Assembly (NCBI RefSeq): GCF_002174305.1
Contig: NZ_MIJB01000006.1
Coordinates: forward strand, 1 to 64,000
Direction: 5' to 3'
Source of the DNA: Aeromicrobium sp. PE09-221
Lineage (GTDB): Bacteria > Actinomycetota > Actinomycetes > Propionibacteriales > Nocardioidaceae
DNA length: 64,000 nucleotides
The notes under the pieces were generated by a model. That model searched no databases, was not told the DNA's origin, and saw only the letters and a list, made by a program, of their open reading frames with translations. This document shows positions 17,173 through 25,816 of the stretch, one piece after another. Numbering within the stretch: position 1 is the first letter of the stretch; every line of letters starts with the position of its first letter. Made by a program: the position numbers and the translations under genes.

Positions 17173-17215
17173 GATGGAGTAAAACTCCATCACACAATGT
17201 CCATAATGGAGTTTT
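17173..17215. promoter_or_regulatory. Repeated palindromic operator before the methyltransferase
   Basis: A palindrome GATGGAGT-aaa-ACTCCATC (17173-17191) is followed by a third half-site ATGGAGTTTT (17206-17215), which also pairs perfectly with AAAACTCCAT (17181-17190). CATAAT at 17202-17207 is a possible -10 hexamer inside the array. A regulator bound here would cover the promoter of the 17229-24761 gene string. Confidence 0.6.
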
Positions 17216-17228
17216 GCCCCATATCCTC

Positions 17229-18302
17229 ATGGACATGACACCCACCGAGCACGTCGTGCGGATCATGAACGACGCCTGGCTGGGCCTCCTGCTGTCCTTC
17301 GGAGAACGGCTCGGACTGCACGAAGCCATGGCTGACGGCACACCCCGCACGGCCGAAGAGATCGCCCTAGCTGCGGACGTGAACGCTCGTTACGTCCAGG
17401 AGTGGGTGTGGGCCCTCGTCGCCGGTGGCATCGCCGATCACACCTGCAGCGGCCCGCAGGAACCGACCCGCTTCCACCTCCGCCCCGGTTACGCTGCTGT
17501 GCTGACACCTCGAGGCGGCCCCGAACACTGGTCCAGGATCACGACACAGATCACCGCGCTCGGTGCGCTGGAGGACGAACTGGTCGAGGCGGCCCGCACC
17601 GGAGGCGGTCTACCGACGTCGGCCTATGAGGGGCGCATCGTCGAGGTACTCGCCACGGAGAGCGGACCGATCTTCGCCACCGCACTACTCGACGAGGTGG
17701 TGCCGCTCCTCGGAGTCCACCCGGCGCTCAGCTCCGGAGTCCGCGTGCTCGACATCGGCTGCGGAACCGGTCAGGCGCTGTGCCTGCTCGCCGAACGCTA
17801 CCCGACCTCGACCTTCATCGGCTGCGACCAGTCACCGGACTCCCTGGACATCGCACGGGAACGTGTCGCCCGACTCGGCCTCACCAATGTCACCCTCCAC
17901 GTCCTCGACGTGGAGGACGGTGATGACCCCCTCAACACATTCGAGGCCCCCTTCCACCTGGTGATGGCCGCCAATGTCGCCCACGACCTCGCCGATCCCG
18001 GGACATTCTTCCGGCGCATACGGCCTCTCCTCGCCGAAGACGGTGTGCTGTACCTGCACGAGCTCGGCTTCGTCCGAGACATGGCCGTCAACATCACCGA
18101 TCCCCACGCCATCGGCGTCCTCGCCTTCGGCCTCTACCACTGCCTGCCCCTCGCGATGCGTCGACCGGGGATCGCCCCGGGCGGCATGTGGGGATGCGAG
18201 TCCTGGGTCGAAACCCTGAACGCGGCGGGCTTTCCGAACGTGCGCGTCGAACGCGCGCCGTCCGACCCCAATAACGACACCATCATCGCCCGCCTGCACT
18301 GA
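17229..18302 (+). CDS. Class I SAM-dependent methyltransferase with N-terminal winged helix
   Basis: A 357-residue protein. Residues 1-100 form a helical/winged-helix dimerisation part (LGLHEAMADGTPRTAEEIALAADV). Residues about 170-280 are a Rossmann methyltransferase with VLDIGCGTGQAL as SAM loop I, an acidic strand end FIGCDQSP, and VMAANVAHDL. Layout resembles actinobacterial small-molecule methyltransferases of the Rv2258c type. ATG 17229 or 17235 is likely; no ribosome-binding site is visible and the -10-like CATAAT lies only 22 bp upstream, so the message may be nearly leaderless. It opens the second half of this island, directly after the operator array. The acceptor is unknown. Confidence 0.82.
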   Translation: MDMTPTEHVVRIMNDAWLGLLLSFGERLGLHEAMADGTPRTAEEIALAADVNARYVQEWVWALVAGGIADHTCSGPQEPTRFHLRPGYAAVLTPRGGPEHWSRITTQITALGALEDELVEAARTGGGLPTSAYEGRIVEVLATESGPIFATALLDEVVPLLGVHPALSSGVRVLDIGCGTGQALCLLAERYPTSTFIGCDQSPDSLDIARERVARLGLTNVTLHVLDVEDGDDPLNTFEAPFHLVMAANVAHDLADPGTFFRRIRPLLAEDGVLYLHELGFVRDMAVNITDPHAIGVLAFGLYHCLPLAMRRPGIAPGGMWGCESWVETLNAAGFPNVRVERAPSDPNNDTIIARLH

Positions 18303-18342
18303 CCGCCTCATCACGGCAATCCCGACAACCCAGAAGAGGATC

Positions 18343-19425
18343 ATGACATCGCATCACCCCTCATCAGCCGTCACCGACTTCGACCGTTTCGTCGTCGTTG
18401 ACTACATCGACGAGCTGCGCGACCTTCCCGCGACGTACGCGGCGGCTGCCCGCGCCGATGTCTCCGAACTCGCCGCATGGCTTCGCGAGCACGGAGACCG
18501 GCCGCTGGTGTCCCTCGGTGCCGGCGGCTCCCTGGCCATCGCCGAGCTCGCGGCAACGCTGCACCACCGGGCCACCGGCCAGGTCGGCGTGAGCCGCGAG
18601 CCCATGGACCTCTACCTCCTGGGTGAGGCCACCAACACCGCCCTGCTGCTGGTGACAGCCAGTGGAGGTCACAGCGATTCACTCGCCTGCTGCCGGCTGC
18701 TGCCACAGACAGGTGTCGACACGGCCGTCTTCTGCGGCAAGTCGAGCTCCAACGGGGCCGACCTGTTGTCGGGCACCAGCGTTCCCGTCTTCGCCTTCGA
18801 ATTGCTCCCCGATGTGCACGGCTGGGTGGCCGTCAACGTGCTCCTCGCCCAGGCGGTGGTCCTCGCACGCGCCTTCGCGGAGGCCTATCCGAGTCTCGGC
18901 GACGTACCGGCCGACCTGTCGGCCTTCCTCTCCTCCGGGGACGTCGACTCCTTCCTCGACGAGCTCACCGAGACCCTGCGCGGGCCCCTCAGCCGACAGA
19001 ACCTCATCTTCCTGCACGGGCCGGATACCCGGAGCGCGGCAATCGACCTGGACTCCAAGTTCGCCGAGTCCGGGATCGGCTCACTGACCATGTCGGAGTA
19101 CCGCAACTTCGCTCACGGGCGCTATCAGATGATGCTGCCGCAGTTGTCCGATGTCGGCGTCCTCGCACTCTACGGACAGCGTGAGACGACCTACGCCGAC
19201 TCGTCTCTGGCAGTCTTGCCCCCCACCGTGCCGCATGCCGGCCTTCCCGTGCCCGGCGGCTCTCCCGCGGCCGAACAGGTCGGCTCGCTGGTGTACCTGC
19301 TGTTCATCATCGGAGCTCTCGGCCGAGTTCGCGGCATCGACATCGGGTGGGGCAGCCGGAACACCTTCGGCGATCTGCTGTACGACCTCGACCCCATGTC
19401 CCTCCTCCCCCATCCCCCGAAATGA
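18343..19425 (+). CDS. SIS-domain protein, possible sugar isomerase or deglycase
   Basis: A 360-residue protein with two SIS (phosphosugar-binding) units. The first has VSLGAGGSLAIAELAATLHHR and ALLLVTASGGHSDSLA. The second has IFLHGPDTRSAAIDLDSKFAESGIGS followed by the EYRNFAHGRYQM stretch typical of the GlmS/FrlB-like catalytic half. These proteins isomerise or deaminate phosphosugars, or cleave fructosamine phosphates. The start at 18343 has AGAGGA upstream. It precedes an NMT1-type importer and sits on the same strand as a PfkB kinase, an arrangement like the kinase plus SIS deglycase pairs used for Amadori compounds. The substrate is not established. Confidence 0.8.
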   Translation: MTSHHPSSAVTDFDRFVVVDYIDELRDLPATYAAAARADVSELAAWLREHGDRPLVSLGAGGSLAIAELAATLHHRATGQVGVSREPMDLYLLGEATNTALLLVTASGGHSDSLACCRLLPQTGVDTAVFCGKSSSNGADLLSGTSVPVFAFELLPDVHGWVAVNVLLAQAVVLARAFAEAYPSLGDVPADLSAFLSSGDVDSFLDELTETLRGPLSRQNLIFLHGPDTRSAAIDLDSKFAESGIGSLTMSEYRNFAHGRYQMMLPQLSDVGVLALYGQRETTYADSSLAVLPPTVPHAGLPVPGGSPAAEQVGSLVYLLFIIGALGRVRGIDIGWGSRNTFGDLLYDLDPMSLLPHPPK

Positions 19426-19437
19426 AAGGCACCTCTC

Positions 19438-20511
19438 ATGTCTTTGACCACTTCCTTGTGGCGCCGCGGCGCCACAGCAGCCGCCAGCGTCACACTCCTG
19501 GCCGGGCTCGCCGCATGTGGCGGCAGCGGTGACGACTCGGCAAGCGGAACCGACCAGGTGGGACTCCAGTTGAACTGGATCACCAACGCGACCTGGGCGG
19601 GCTCCTACCTCGCCGACGAGAACGGATACTACGAGGAAGCCGGTCTCGACGTCGACATCCTCACAGGCGGTCCCAATGTCGACTTCATGGCGGCGCTGAG
19701 CTCAGGTCAAGCGCTCGCGGCCTTTGCCGGACTCACCGAACCCGCGACCCTGAACCAGGACAACGGCGACTATGTCGTCGTCGGCACGATGTACCAGAAG
19801 AGCCCGCTCTCGTTCATCTCCCGAGCCGAGGACGACATCACCGAGCCCGCGGACCTGGAGGGCAAGCGCGTCGGCATCTCGGCCACATCCCAGTCAGTGT
19901 GGGAGCAATTCTCCAGCACAGCAGGTATCGACACCTCCACCGTCGAGGTCGTCCCGATCACCACCGGACCCGAGGCCATCGCCGCCGACGATGTCGACGC
20001 CTACCTCGGCTTCATCACCGAGGGCCCGGCCCTCCTGGAAGCCCAGGGCATGGAAGCGAACGCCTTCCTGCTCCAGGACTTCGGCTACGGCTACTACGTC
20101 GACGTCTACACCGTGCGACGTGAGGATCTCGAGGACGAGCAGAAGCGCGACCAGATCAAGCGCCTGCTCAAGGCTGACCTCCAGGGCCAGCTCGACATGA
20201 TCAATGACCCCGAGGCCGCCGCCGAGCTGACGGTCGAGCGCTACGGACAAGAGCTCGGTCTGGACTACGAGACCGAGCTCGCCACCGCGAAGGCCGCCGC
20301 CGAGCTCTTCTACTCCCCCACCACGGAGGAACGGGGCATCGGCTACATGGCCGGCGACGAGCTGACTCTGTCGATGGAGACGCTCAACTCGATCCTCGGA
20401 ACCGACCTGCCCCTCGACGGGGAGGGTTATGTCGATATGTCCCTGCTGGATGAGATCTACGAGGAGGACCCGGACTTCGGCCAGCTGCCACCTATGGACA
20501 GCCTGGGCTGA
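19438..20511 (+). CDS. NMT1/THI5-like ABC substrate-binding lipoprotein
   Basis: A 357-residue exported lipoprotein. The signal peptide ends in the lipobox LAGLAAC, giving a lipid-modified Cys near residue 27. The mature protein starts QVGLQLNWITNATWAGSYLADENGYYEEAGLDV, the hallmark of the NMT1/THI5/SsuA group that binds pyrimidine precursors, sulfonates or other small organics. The ATPase and two permease genes follow directly, so this is the ligand-binding part of a complete importer. It lies 12 bp after the SIS gene with AAAGGC upstream of the ATG. Confidence 0.92.
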   Translation: MSLTTSLWRRGATAAASVTLLAGLAACGGSGDDSASGTDQVGLQLNWITNATWAGSYLADENGYYEEAGLDVDILTGGPNVDFMAALSSGQALAAFAGLTEPATLNQDNGDYVVVGTMYQKSPLSFISRAEDDITEPADLEGKRVGISATSQSVWEQFSSTAGIDTSTVEVVPITTGPEAIAADDVDAYLGFITEGPALLEAQGMEANAFLLQDFGYGYYVDVYTVRREDLEDEQKRDQIKRLLKADLQGQLDMINDPEAAAELTVERYGQELGLDYETELATAKAAAELFYSPTTEERGIGYMAGDELTLSMETLNSILGTDLPLDGEGYVDMSLLDEIYEEDPDFGQLPPMDSLG

Positions 20512-20524
20512 GGACGACATCGGC

Positions 20525-21301
20525 ATGGACCACACGATCGACATCGCGGTGGCGAACGTCAGCAAGACGTTCGCCACCGCGGCGGGGCCCGTCGAGGCCC
20601 TCCGCGACATCTCCTTCACCGTTCCGCCCGGGGGTTTCGTCTCCCTCGTCGGGTCGAGCGGCTCCGGCAAGTCAACCCTGCTCCGAGCACTCGCCTCACT
20701 CGAGACACCCTCCGCCGGCACCATCGAACTGGGCGGGCAGCCACCCTTGCAGCGCGTCAGAGCCCACGAACTGGGCATGGCCTTCCAAGACTCGGCTCTA
20801 CTGCCCTGGCGCACGGTCGAACGCAATATCGCCTTTGCCCTCCAGACCGCGGGACTGCCGAAGGATCCCGACTATGTGCGACATCTGATCGAGTTGGTCG
20901 GTCTACGCGGTTTCGAGAAGGCTCGCCCGGCGCAGTTGTCCGGCGGTATGCGCCAGCGCGTGTCCATCGCACGTGCGCTGGTCACCCGACCACAGCTGCT
21001 CCTCTTGGACGAACCCTTCGGCGCTCTCGACGAGCTCCTCCGCGAGAAGCTCAACATGGAACTCCAGCGCATCTGGATGCACGAGGGGATCACGACCGTC
21101 ATGGTCACCCACTCGGTGGCCGAGGCCGTGCTGCTCAGTGATGCGATCGTCGTGATGAGTCCTCGCCCGGGCAGGGTCGTCGACATCATCGAGGTGCCCT
21201 TCCCCCGACCACGAGGCACCGAGCTGTTGCGCAGCGAGGAGTTCTTCCGTCTGTGCGCGACAGTCAGCGACAGCCTCCGCAGCGCGGAGCCGGCGGCATG
21301 A
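20525..21301 (+). CDS. ABC transporter ATPase, SsuB/TauB type
   Basis: A 258-residue ATPase for the NMT1-type importer. Walker A is GSSGSGKST, the Q-loop MAFQDSALLPWRTV has the SsuB/TauB form, the signature is LSGGMRQRVSIARAL, and Walker B is LLLLDEPFGALDE with the following THSVAEAV switch His. ATG 20525 lies 13 bp after the binding-protein stop. The stop overlaps the first permease start as ATGA. Confidence 0.93.
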   Translation: MDHTIDIAVANVSKTFATAAGPVEALRDISFTVPPGGFVSLVGSSGSGKSTLLRALASLETPSAGTIELGGQPPLQRVRAHELGMAFQDSALLPWRTVERNIAFALQTAGLPKDPDYVRHLIELVGLRGFEKARPAQLSGGMRQRVSIARALVTRPQLLLLDEPFGALDELLREKLNMELQRIWMHEGITTVMVTHSVAEAVLLSDAIVVMSPRPGRVVDIIEVPFPRPRGTELLRSEEFFRLCATVSDSLRSAEPAA

Positions 21302-22083
21302 CGACGCTCGTCTCGACCCTCGGCGGATTACCGCGCCGACTACGCGATCACCTGCCCGGGACGCTCGTCGTCCTCGCATTCCTCCTGCTCTGGCAGTGGT
21401 ACGCCGGCATCGCCGCGGGGGGTGGACTGCTGCTCCCCACCCCCATCGAGGTGCTGGCCACCCTCGCGGAGGACTGGAATATCATCGCGCCGGCCTTGGG
21501 CGTGACGCTCGGCTCGGCGGCTCAGGGCTTGGCGTGGGGGGTCGCCGTCGCTTTCGCCTTCGCCTTGATCGCGGTCGCCCTACCCATCCTGCGACGACCG
21601 TTGACACGACAGCTGACCATCGTCTTCTGCCTCCCCCTCGCCGCCATCGCACCCCTGCTGTTCCTCGTACTGGACCTGCCGGGCCCGCACATCGCCCTCG
21701 CCGCGATCTCGGTCGTCTTCCCGGTCTACATAGCCCTCGTACAGGGCCTCACCGCGCGCCATCGCGAGTGGGAGGACCTGCGAGCCGTCCTCGGAGGCGG
21801 CCGCCCGATGTACTTCCTACGGGTCCAGATCCCCTCCGGCACGCGCGAACTGCTGGTCGCGGCGCGCATCGCCATCCCGACCGCGATCCTCGGCACCACC
21901 CTCGCCGAGTACTTCGGCGGAGCGCGGGGAGTCGGTGTCCTGATGATCAACAGCCTGGCACAGCTCAACGCACCGCGTGCCTATGCACTCGGTGTCGTGA
22001 TCACCCTGGTCTGCGCCGCCTCCTTCCTCGCCATCGAGCTGATCACCCGTCTCCTTCCCTGGACTGAAGAGCTGACCCGATGA
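21298..22083 (+). CDS. ABC transporter permease, SsuC-like (first)
   Basis: A 261-residue inner-membrane permease with about six hydrophobic segments. The cytoplasmic coupling loop is EWEDLRAVLGGGRPMYFLRVQIPSG, the EAA loop of the binding-protein-dependent family. The segment ARIAIPTAILGTTLAEYFGGARGVGVLM is characteristic of SsuC/TauC permeases. It overlaps both neighbours by 4 bp. With the next gene it would form a heterodimer, whereas SsuC-type systems normally use one permease as a homodimer. Confidence 0.92.
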   Translation: MTTLVSTLGGLPRRLRDHLPGTLVVLAFLLLWQWYAGIAAGGGLLLPTPIEVLATLAEDWNIIAPALGVTLGSAAQGLAWGVAVAFAFALIAVALPILRRPLTRQLTIVFCLPLAAIAPLLFLVLDLPGPHIALAAISVVFPVYIALVQGLTARHREWEDLRAVLGGGRPMYFLRVQIPSGTRELLVAARIAIPTAILGTTLAEYFGGARGVGVLMINSLAQLNAPRAYALGVVITLVCAASFLAIELITRLLPWTEELTR

Positions 22084-22913
22084 CTTCCACTCCCCGGCCC
22101 CGCGCCTTCGCCCCGCTGCGGCTCCTCGCCACCGAGCTGTCGGCCGGCCTCGGCCCCGTCCTCGTCCTGCTGCTGTTATGGCAGGTCGCCTACCTCGCAC
22201 TGCCGACCAATCAGTTCCTGCGCGGCCCCCTTCAGGCTCTGGGATATCTCCGCACACCGGAGAGCCTCTCCTCGCTCGGGACGGCTCTCGTCAGCACCTT
22301 CATGCTGCTGACTCTCGGCTATGTGATCGCGATCCTGATCGCCATCGGCCTGGCCGCCGCCGTCACCTCACATCCCGCAGTCTCCCGCGCCATCACTCCT
22401 TTGGCGGTCGCCCTCGGCGTGATGCCCGTCATCGTGATCACCCCCTTGGTCATCATGCTGGTGGGACGCGGACCCGCGACCACGGTCAGCGTCTGCGTCC
22501 TGATCACCTTCTTCTCCTGTTTCGTCAACCTGACCGCTGGCATGCGTTCGGCATCGCGCGGAGCTCTCGACCTCACCCGGGTGCTGGGCGGCAGAGCGTG
22601 GCGCACGCTCCTATGGGTGCGTCTTCCCAGCGCCGTCCCCGGGCTCATCTCGGCCTCCAAGCTCGCATTACCCGCCTCACTCAGCGGCGTGATCCTGACC
22701 GAGTACATCGCGACCGGCGAGGGCATCGGCACGTTCATCAACCTGGCTCGAGCGAACTTCCGTTATACCGAGATGTGGGCGGGGATTCTCGTCATCGTCC
22801 TGCTATCCGTCCTGGCCTATACGATCCTCGGTCTGCTCGAGATCTGGCTGACCGAGCGCTACGGTGCCGACGGCACGAGAGCCACGAGGCCGGCCGCGGA
22901 GGCCGCGCGATGA
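22080..22913 (+). CDS. ABC transporter permease, SsuC-like (second)
   Basis: A 277-residue permease with a hydrophobic profile similar to the preceding gene. Its coupling loop is GALDLTRVLGGRAWRTLLWVRLPSA and it ends with SLSGVILTEYIATGEGIGTFI. It starts in an ATGA overlap with the first permease and ends in an ATGA overlap with the PfkB kinase. The kinase is thus made from the same message as the importer, which argues that the imported compound, or its breakdown product, is the kinase substrate. Confidence 0.92.
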   Translation: MTSTPRPRAFAPLRLLATELSAGLGPVLVLLLLWQVAYLALPTNQFLRGPLQALGYLRTPESLSSLGTALVSTFMLLTLGYVIAILIAIGLAAAVTSHPAVSRAITPLAVALGVMPVIVITPLVIMLVGRGPATTVSVCVLITFFSCFVNLTAGMRSASRGALDLTRVLGGRAWRTLLWVRLPSAVPGLISASKLALPASLSGVILTEYIATGEGIGTFINLARANFRYTEMWAGILVIVLLSVLAYTILGLLEIWLTERYGADGTRATRPAAEAAR

Positions 22914-23860
22914 GCCCGCGGGCCGTCGTGGTCGGCACCGTCTCGATGGATCTCGTAGCCACCAGCACGGATGCGTCCACCGCCAGCGCAGCCGTCGGCA
23001 ACTCGGGTGCCAATATCGCCGTCAGGCTCGCCGCGGCCGGCTGGGAGGTCGACGTGGTCTCCCTCATCGGACCGGACTCGGTCGGCGACATGATCATCGA
23101 GGACCTGCGCCGGTGGGGGGTGGGTACCGAAGGCCTCGTGGTCCGTGAGGGGTACCTGAGCCCGCGGGTCTTCCAGATTCTCGACGGTGTCGACCGCGGA
23201 ACAGCATCGTTGTTGTTCACCTGCCCGCGGTGTGGCCGACCCCGCGGCCACCGGCTGGAGATCCCCCGACCCGATGAGCTTCCCCCGGCGTTCTGGAATC
23301 GCGCCTCCACCGCGGATGTACTGCTCGCCGATGTCGCCGCACCGCTCAGCACGGAACTGGCGGCCGCCGCTCACGGCATCGTCTGGTTCGAGGCGAGTCT
23401 GCGCGAGTCCACCACAGCAGCCATGCGGGCCCTGGCCGGGCACGCCCAGGTCATCAAGGTCTCGAGCGAAGACCTCGAACACTTCCTCCCCGCGCTCGAG
23501 ACCACGGCACCCGATGCGCGACTGCAGATCATCACCGAAGGCGCCGCCGGGGTACGCTATCGCAGCCGTGACGGCGGATCCTGGTCGTCGTGGCACCGCG
23601 AGCCCAGCCACCTCATGCAGGAGCCGCTGGATACGATCGGTGCCGGCGATGCCTTCACGGCGCGCGCGGTCATCGAGATGCGCGGCGGCCAACCGCCGGC
23701 CACCGCCGTGGCTGAAGGCAGCACGGCAGCGGCTCGTGCCTGCCTCGCCGCTGGCGCCCGCGGTGACATGGAGGGCGACGGCGCCCCAGCCGACACCTGG
23801 CTGGCCCACGGCGTGCCCTTCAGGTGTGGACGATGTGAACGTGACGACAGCGAAAGGTGA
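22910..23860 (+). CDS. PfkB-family sugar/nucleoside kinase with CxxC insert
   Basis: A 316-residue ribokinase-fold kinase with the intact motif DTIGAGDAF (catalytic Asp247) and an N-terminal GNSGANIAVRLAAAG sugar-site segment. Between the lid strands is a CPRCG motif (Cys105, Cys108) with His114 nearby, possibly a small zinc site; this is not part of the standard ribokinase pattern. It is coupled to the importer permease by ATGA and followed by an RpiR regulator. The expected reaction is ATP-dependent phosphorylation of the imported sugar moiety, which the RpiR protein could sense. Confidence 0.85.
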   Translation: MSPRAVVVGTVSMDLVATSTDASTASAAVGNSGANIAVRLAAAGWEVDVVSLIGPDSVGDMIIEDLRRWGVGTEGLVVREGYLSPRVFQILDGVDRGTASLLFTCPRCGRPRGHRLEIPRPDELPPAFWNRASTADVLLADVAAPLSTELAAAAHGIVWFEASLRESTTAAMRALAGHAQVIKVSSEDLEHFLPALETTAPDARLQIITEGAAGVRYRSRDGGSWSSWHREPSHLMQEPLDTIGAGDAFTARAVIEMRGGQPPATAVAEGSTAAARACLAAGARGDMEGDGAPADTWLAHGVPFRCGRCERDDSER

Positions 23861-23885
23861 CGGCCCCCGCGGGCCAGGTGACACC

Positions 23886-24761
23886 GTGACACGACCGACC
23901 CAGGGCTCGGCCGCATCCGGCCAGAGCGCGCTCGCGCGCATCCGCGCCCGGATCGGGAGCCTCGCCCCCAGCGAGGCCCGGGTGGCCGATTTCGTCCTCT
24001 CGCATCCGGCCGAGGCGATCCACATGACCGTCGGGGAGGTCGCCGAGGCGGCGGGTTCCGGCGAGTCGACCACGATCCGGACCTGCCGGGCCCTCGGTTT
24101 CAGCGGATTCCAGGATCTGAAGATCGCCCTGGCCCGTGAGACGACCTCACTGACGCACTATGCCTATGACAATGTCGATCCCGGGGACGCGCCCGGAGAC
24201 GTCCTGATGAAGGTCATGGGGTTCTCAGCCCAGGTCATCCAGGACGCTGCCAGCGGTGTCGACACCGCTGCCTTCGAGCAGGCCGTGGCCACACTCTCAT
24301 CGGCCTCCGAGATCATCATCATCGGTTATGGTGCCTCGCTCAATGTCGCTCGAAGTGCTCGTGACCAGTTCGCCGCGATCGGCCTACCGGTGAGCGCTCC
24401 GGAGGAGACCAATCTTAAATACCTGCGGTGCCGGACCGCATCGGCCGACGCCGTCGGCCTCCTCATCAGCCACACCGGCGCGACCCGTGACTCCATCCGG
24501 TGCGCCGAAGCGCTCAATGCGCAGGGCGCGACGACGATCGCCCTGACCAGCTTCCCGCGGACTCGGCTCACCGAACAGGTCGACCACTCCCTCGTGGCCA
24601 GCGGCCGCGAGCTGATGTTCCGCTTCGAGGCACTATCGGGACGACTCGTCCACCTCGCCGTCATCGACGCACTCTACGTAGCCCTAGCCCGAGCCGATCC
24701 GGAGCGGGCCAGGGCCAGTCTCGACGTGTACTTCGAGGTCGACTCTTCCTGGCGGATCTGA
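23886..24761 (+). CDS. RpiR/MurR-family regulator
   Basis: About 291 residues: an N-terminal RpiR helix-turn-helix (residues about 15-90, SEARVADFVLSHPAEAIHMTVGEVAE, then GSGESTTIRTCRALGFSGFQDLKIAL) and a C-terminal SIS domain (IIIIGYGASLNVARSARDQF, LLISHTGATRDSI) that binds a phosphosugar. GTG 23886 is preferred because AGGTG lies 5 bp upstream; GTG 23835 or 23841 are alternatives. It closes the importer-kinase gene string and is the likely regulator of it. The palindromes near 17173-17215 are a candidate target. It converges on the phosphotriesterase-family gene with only 8 bp between stops. Confidence 0.9.
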   Translation: MTRPTQGSAASGQSALARIRARIGSLAPSEARVADFVLSHPAEAIHMTVGEVAEAAGSGESTTIRTCRALGFSGFQDLKIALARETTSLTHYAYDNVDPGDAPGDVLMKVMGFSAQVIQDAASGVDTAAFEQAVATLSSASEIIIIGYGASLNVARSARDQFAAIGLPVSAPEETNLKYLRCRTASADAVGLLISHTGATRDSIRCAEALNAQGATTIALTSFPRTRLTEQVDHSLVASGRELMFRFEALSGRLVHLAVIDALYVALARADPERARASLDVYFEVDSSWRI

Positions 24762-24769
24762 GAGCAGCC

Positions 24770-25816
24770 TCAGACCCCCAGCATCCTCCCCGGATTGTCA
24801 CGCACAAGCCGCAGGAATAGGTCCTCGTCGACCCCTCGCGCGAAGAGTTGGGGCCGGATATTGACCAGCAGGTGACGCAGCCCCCAGCCGCCGTGGTGGG
24901 TGAACTGCGGCTTCATCGCGATGTCGTGGCTGACCAGGATCCGGTCCTCGTAGCCCTGGTCGAGCAGCTCCAGCAGCAGATCGATCCGGTCATGGTCGAA
25001 GGCCCTGCGGGGGTAGGAACCGTCGGGGCGACGGGCCGAGGTGGCCCACTGCTCCATTCCGAAGGTGTCGAGCTCCACCCAGCATCCCCGACGAGCGAGC
25101 TCGAGGGCGAACTCACCCTCGGGCCGTTCGTCGCAGTGGCTCACCACGAGCTTGGCCGGATCCACGCCGAGGCTCAGCACCTCGTCCACGAGCGGCAAGG
25201 TGGCCATCGGGTCGGGAAAGATGGTGCGGTGCAGATTGAGCGCGAGACCGGTCGCCACCTGCGCCATCGCCGACCCTCGCACCACCTTGTACTCCTCCTC
25301 GGTCGGGGGATTGCCGGTGCCGATCTCGCCGATGATGCCGGGCCGGACGCCCGTGGCTCCCACGCCGTTCTCGATCTCATCGAGCAACACGTCGCGGACG
25401 ACCTCCGCGCTGCTGTGTCTGACATACGGAGAGTGCGAATGCTCGACGTACTCACCACAGCCCATGACGATCGTGGCACCGGTGAGTTCCGATAGCGCCC
25501 GCAAGGCCTGCGGATCGCGGCCGAAGCCTGGGATGCCCAGGTCGACGACAGTCTGTCCGCCGGCCTGCTGGAAGGACTCGAGCTCGGTGCGGGCGACCTG
25601 TAGATCGAGCTGTTGCATCGCGGAGCGGAAGGAGAACGGCTCGACCTGCACCTGGCCGTGCAGTGCATCGGTGTAGGGCTGGGTGTGCCGCTCGAGATCG
25701 TCGCGGGCGGGGTAGATCCACTGGGTGTTGGCATTGCCGATCAGATGCTCATGCGGCATGGTCACGCCGAGCTCCGCACAGTCCACGGGACCGGTGACCG
25801 ACATGACCCGGCTCAT
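24770..25816 (-). CDS. Phosphotriesterase-family metal hydrolase
   Basis: A 348-residue TIM-barrel amidohydrolase of the phosphotriesterase/lactonase group. Metal ligands are visible as MPHEHLIG (HxH), GIIGEIGTGNPP (Glu in the bridging position instead of carboxylated Lys, as in the PHP subgroup), NLHRTIF, VSHCDE and LVSHDI. Such enzymes often hydrolyse lactones or esters; true phosphotriesterase activity is less likely. The start overlaps the stop of the MetF-like gene as ATGA, so the two are one operon under the divergent HutC-type regulator. The substrate is unknown. Confidence 0.87.
   Translation of the reverse strand: MSRVMSVTGPVDCAELGVTMPHEHLIGNANTQWIYPARDDLERHTQPYTDALHGQVQVEPFSFRSAMQQLDLQVARTELESFQQAGGQTVVDLGIPGFGRDPQALRALSELTGATIVMGCGEYVEHSHSPYVRHSSAEVVRDVLLDEIENGVGATGVRPGIIGEIGTGNPPTEEEYKVVRGSAMAQVATGLALNLHRTIFPDPMATLPLVDEVLSLGVDPAKLVVSHCDERPEGEFALELARRGCWVELDTFGMEQWATSARRPDGSYPRRAFDHDRIDLLLELLDQGYEDRILVSHDIAMKPQFTHHGGWGLRHLLVNIRPQLFARGVDEDLFLRLVRDNPGRMLGV

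Noticed and set aside
24770..25816. True organophosphate-degrading phosphotriesterase
   Set aside because: The bridging Lys is replaced by Glu (GIIGEIG) and the context is a MetF-like operon, so a lactonase/esterase-type hydrolase is more likely.
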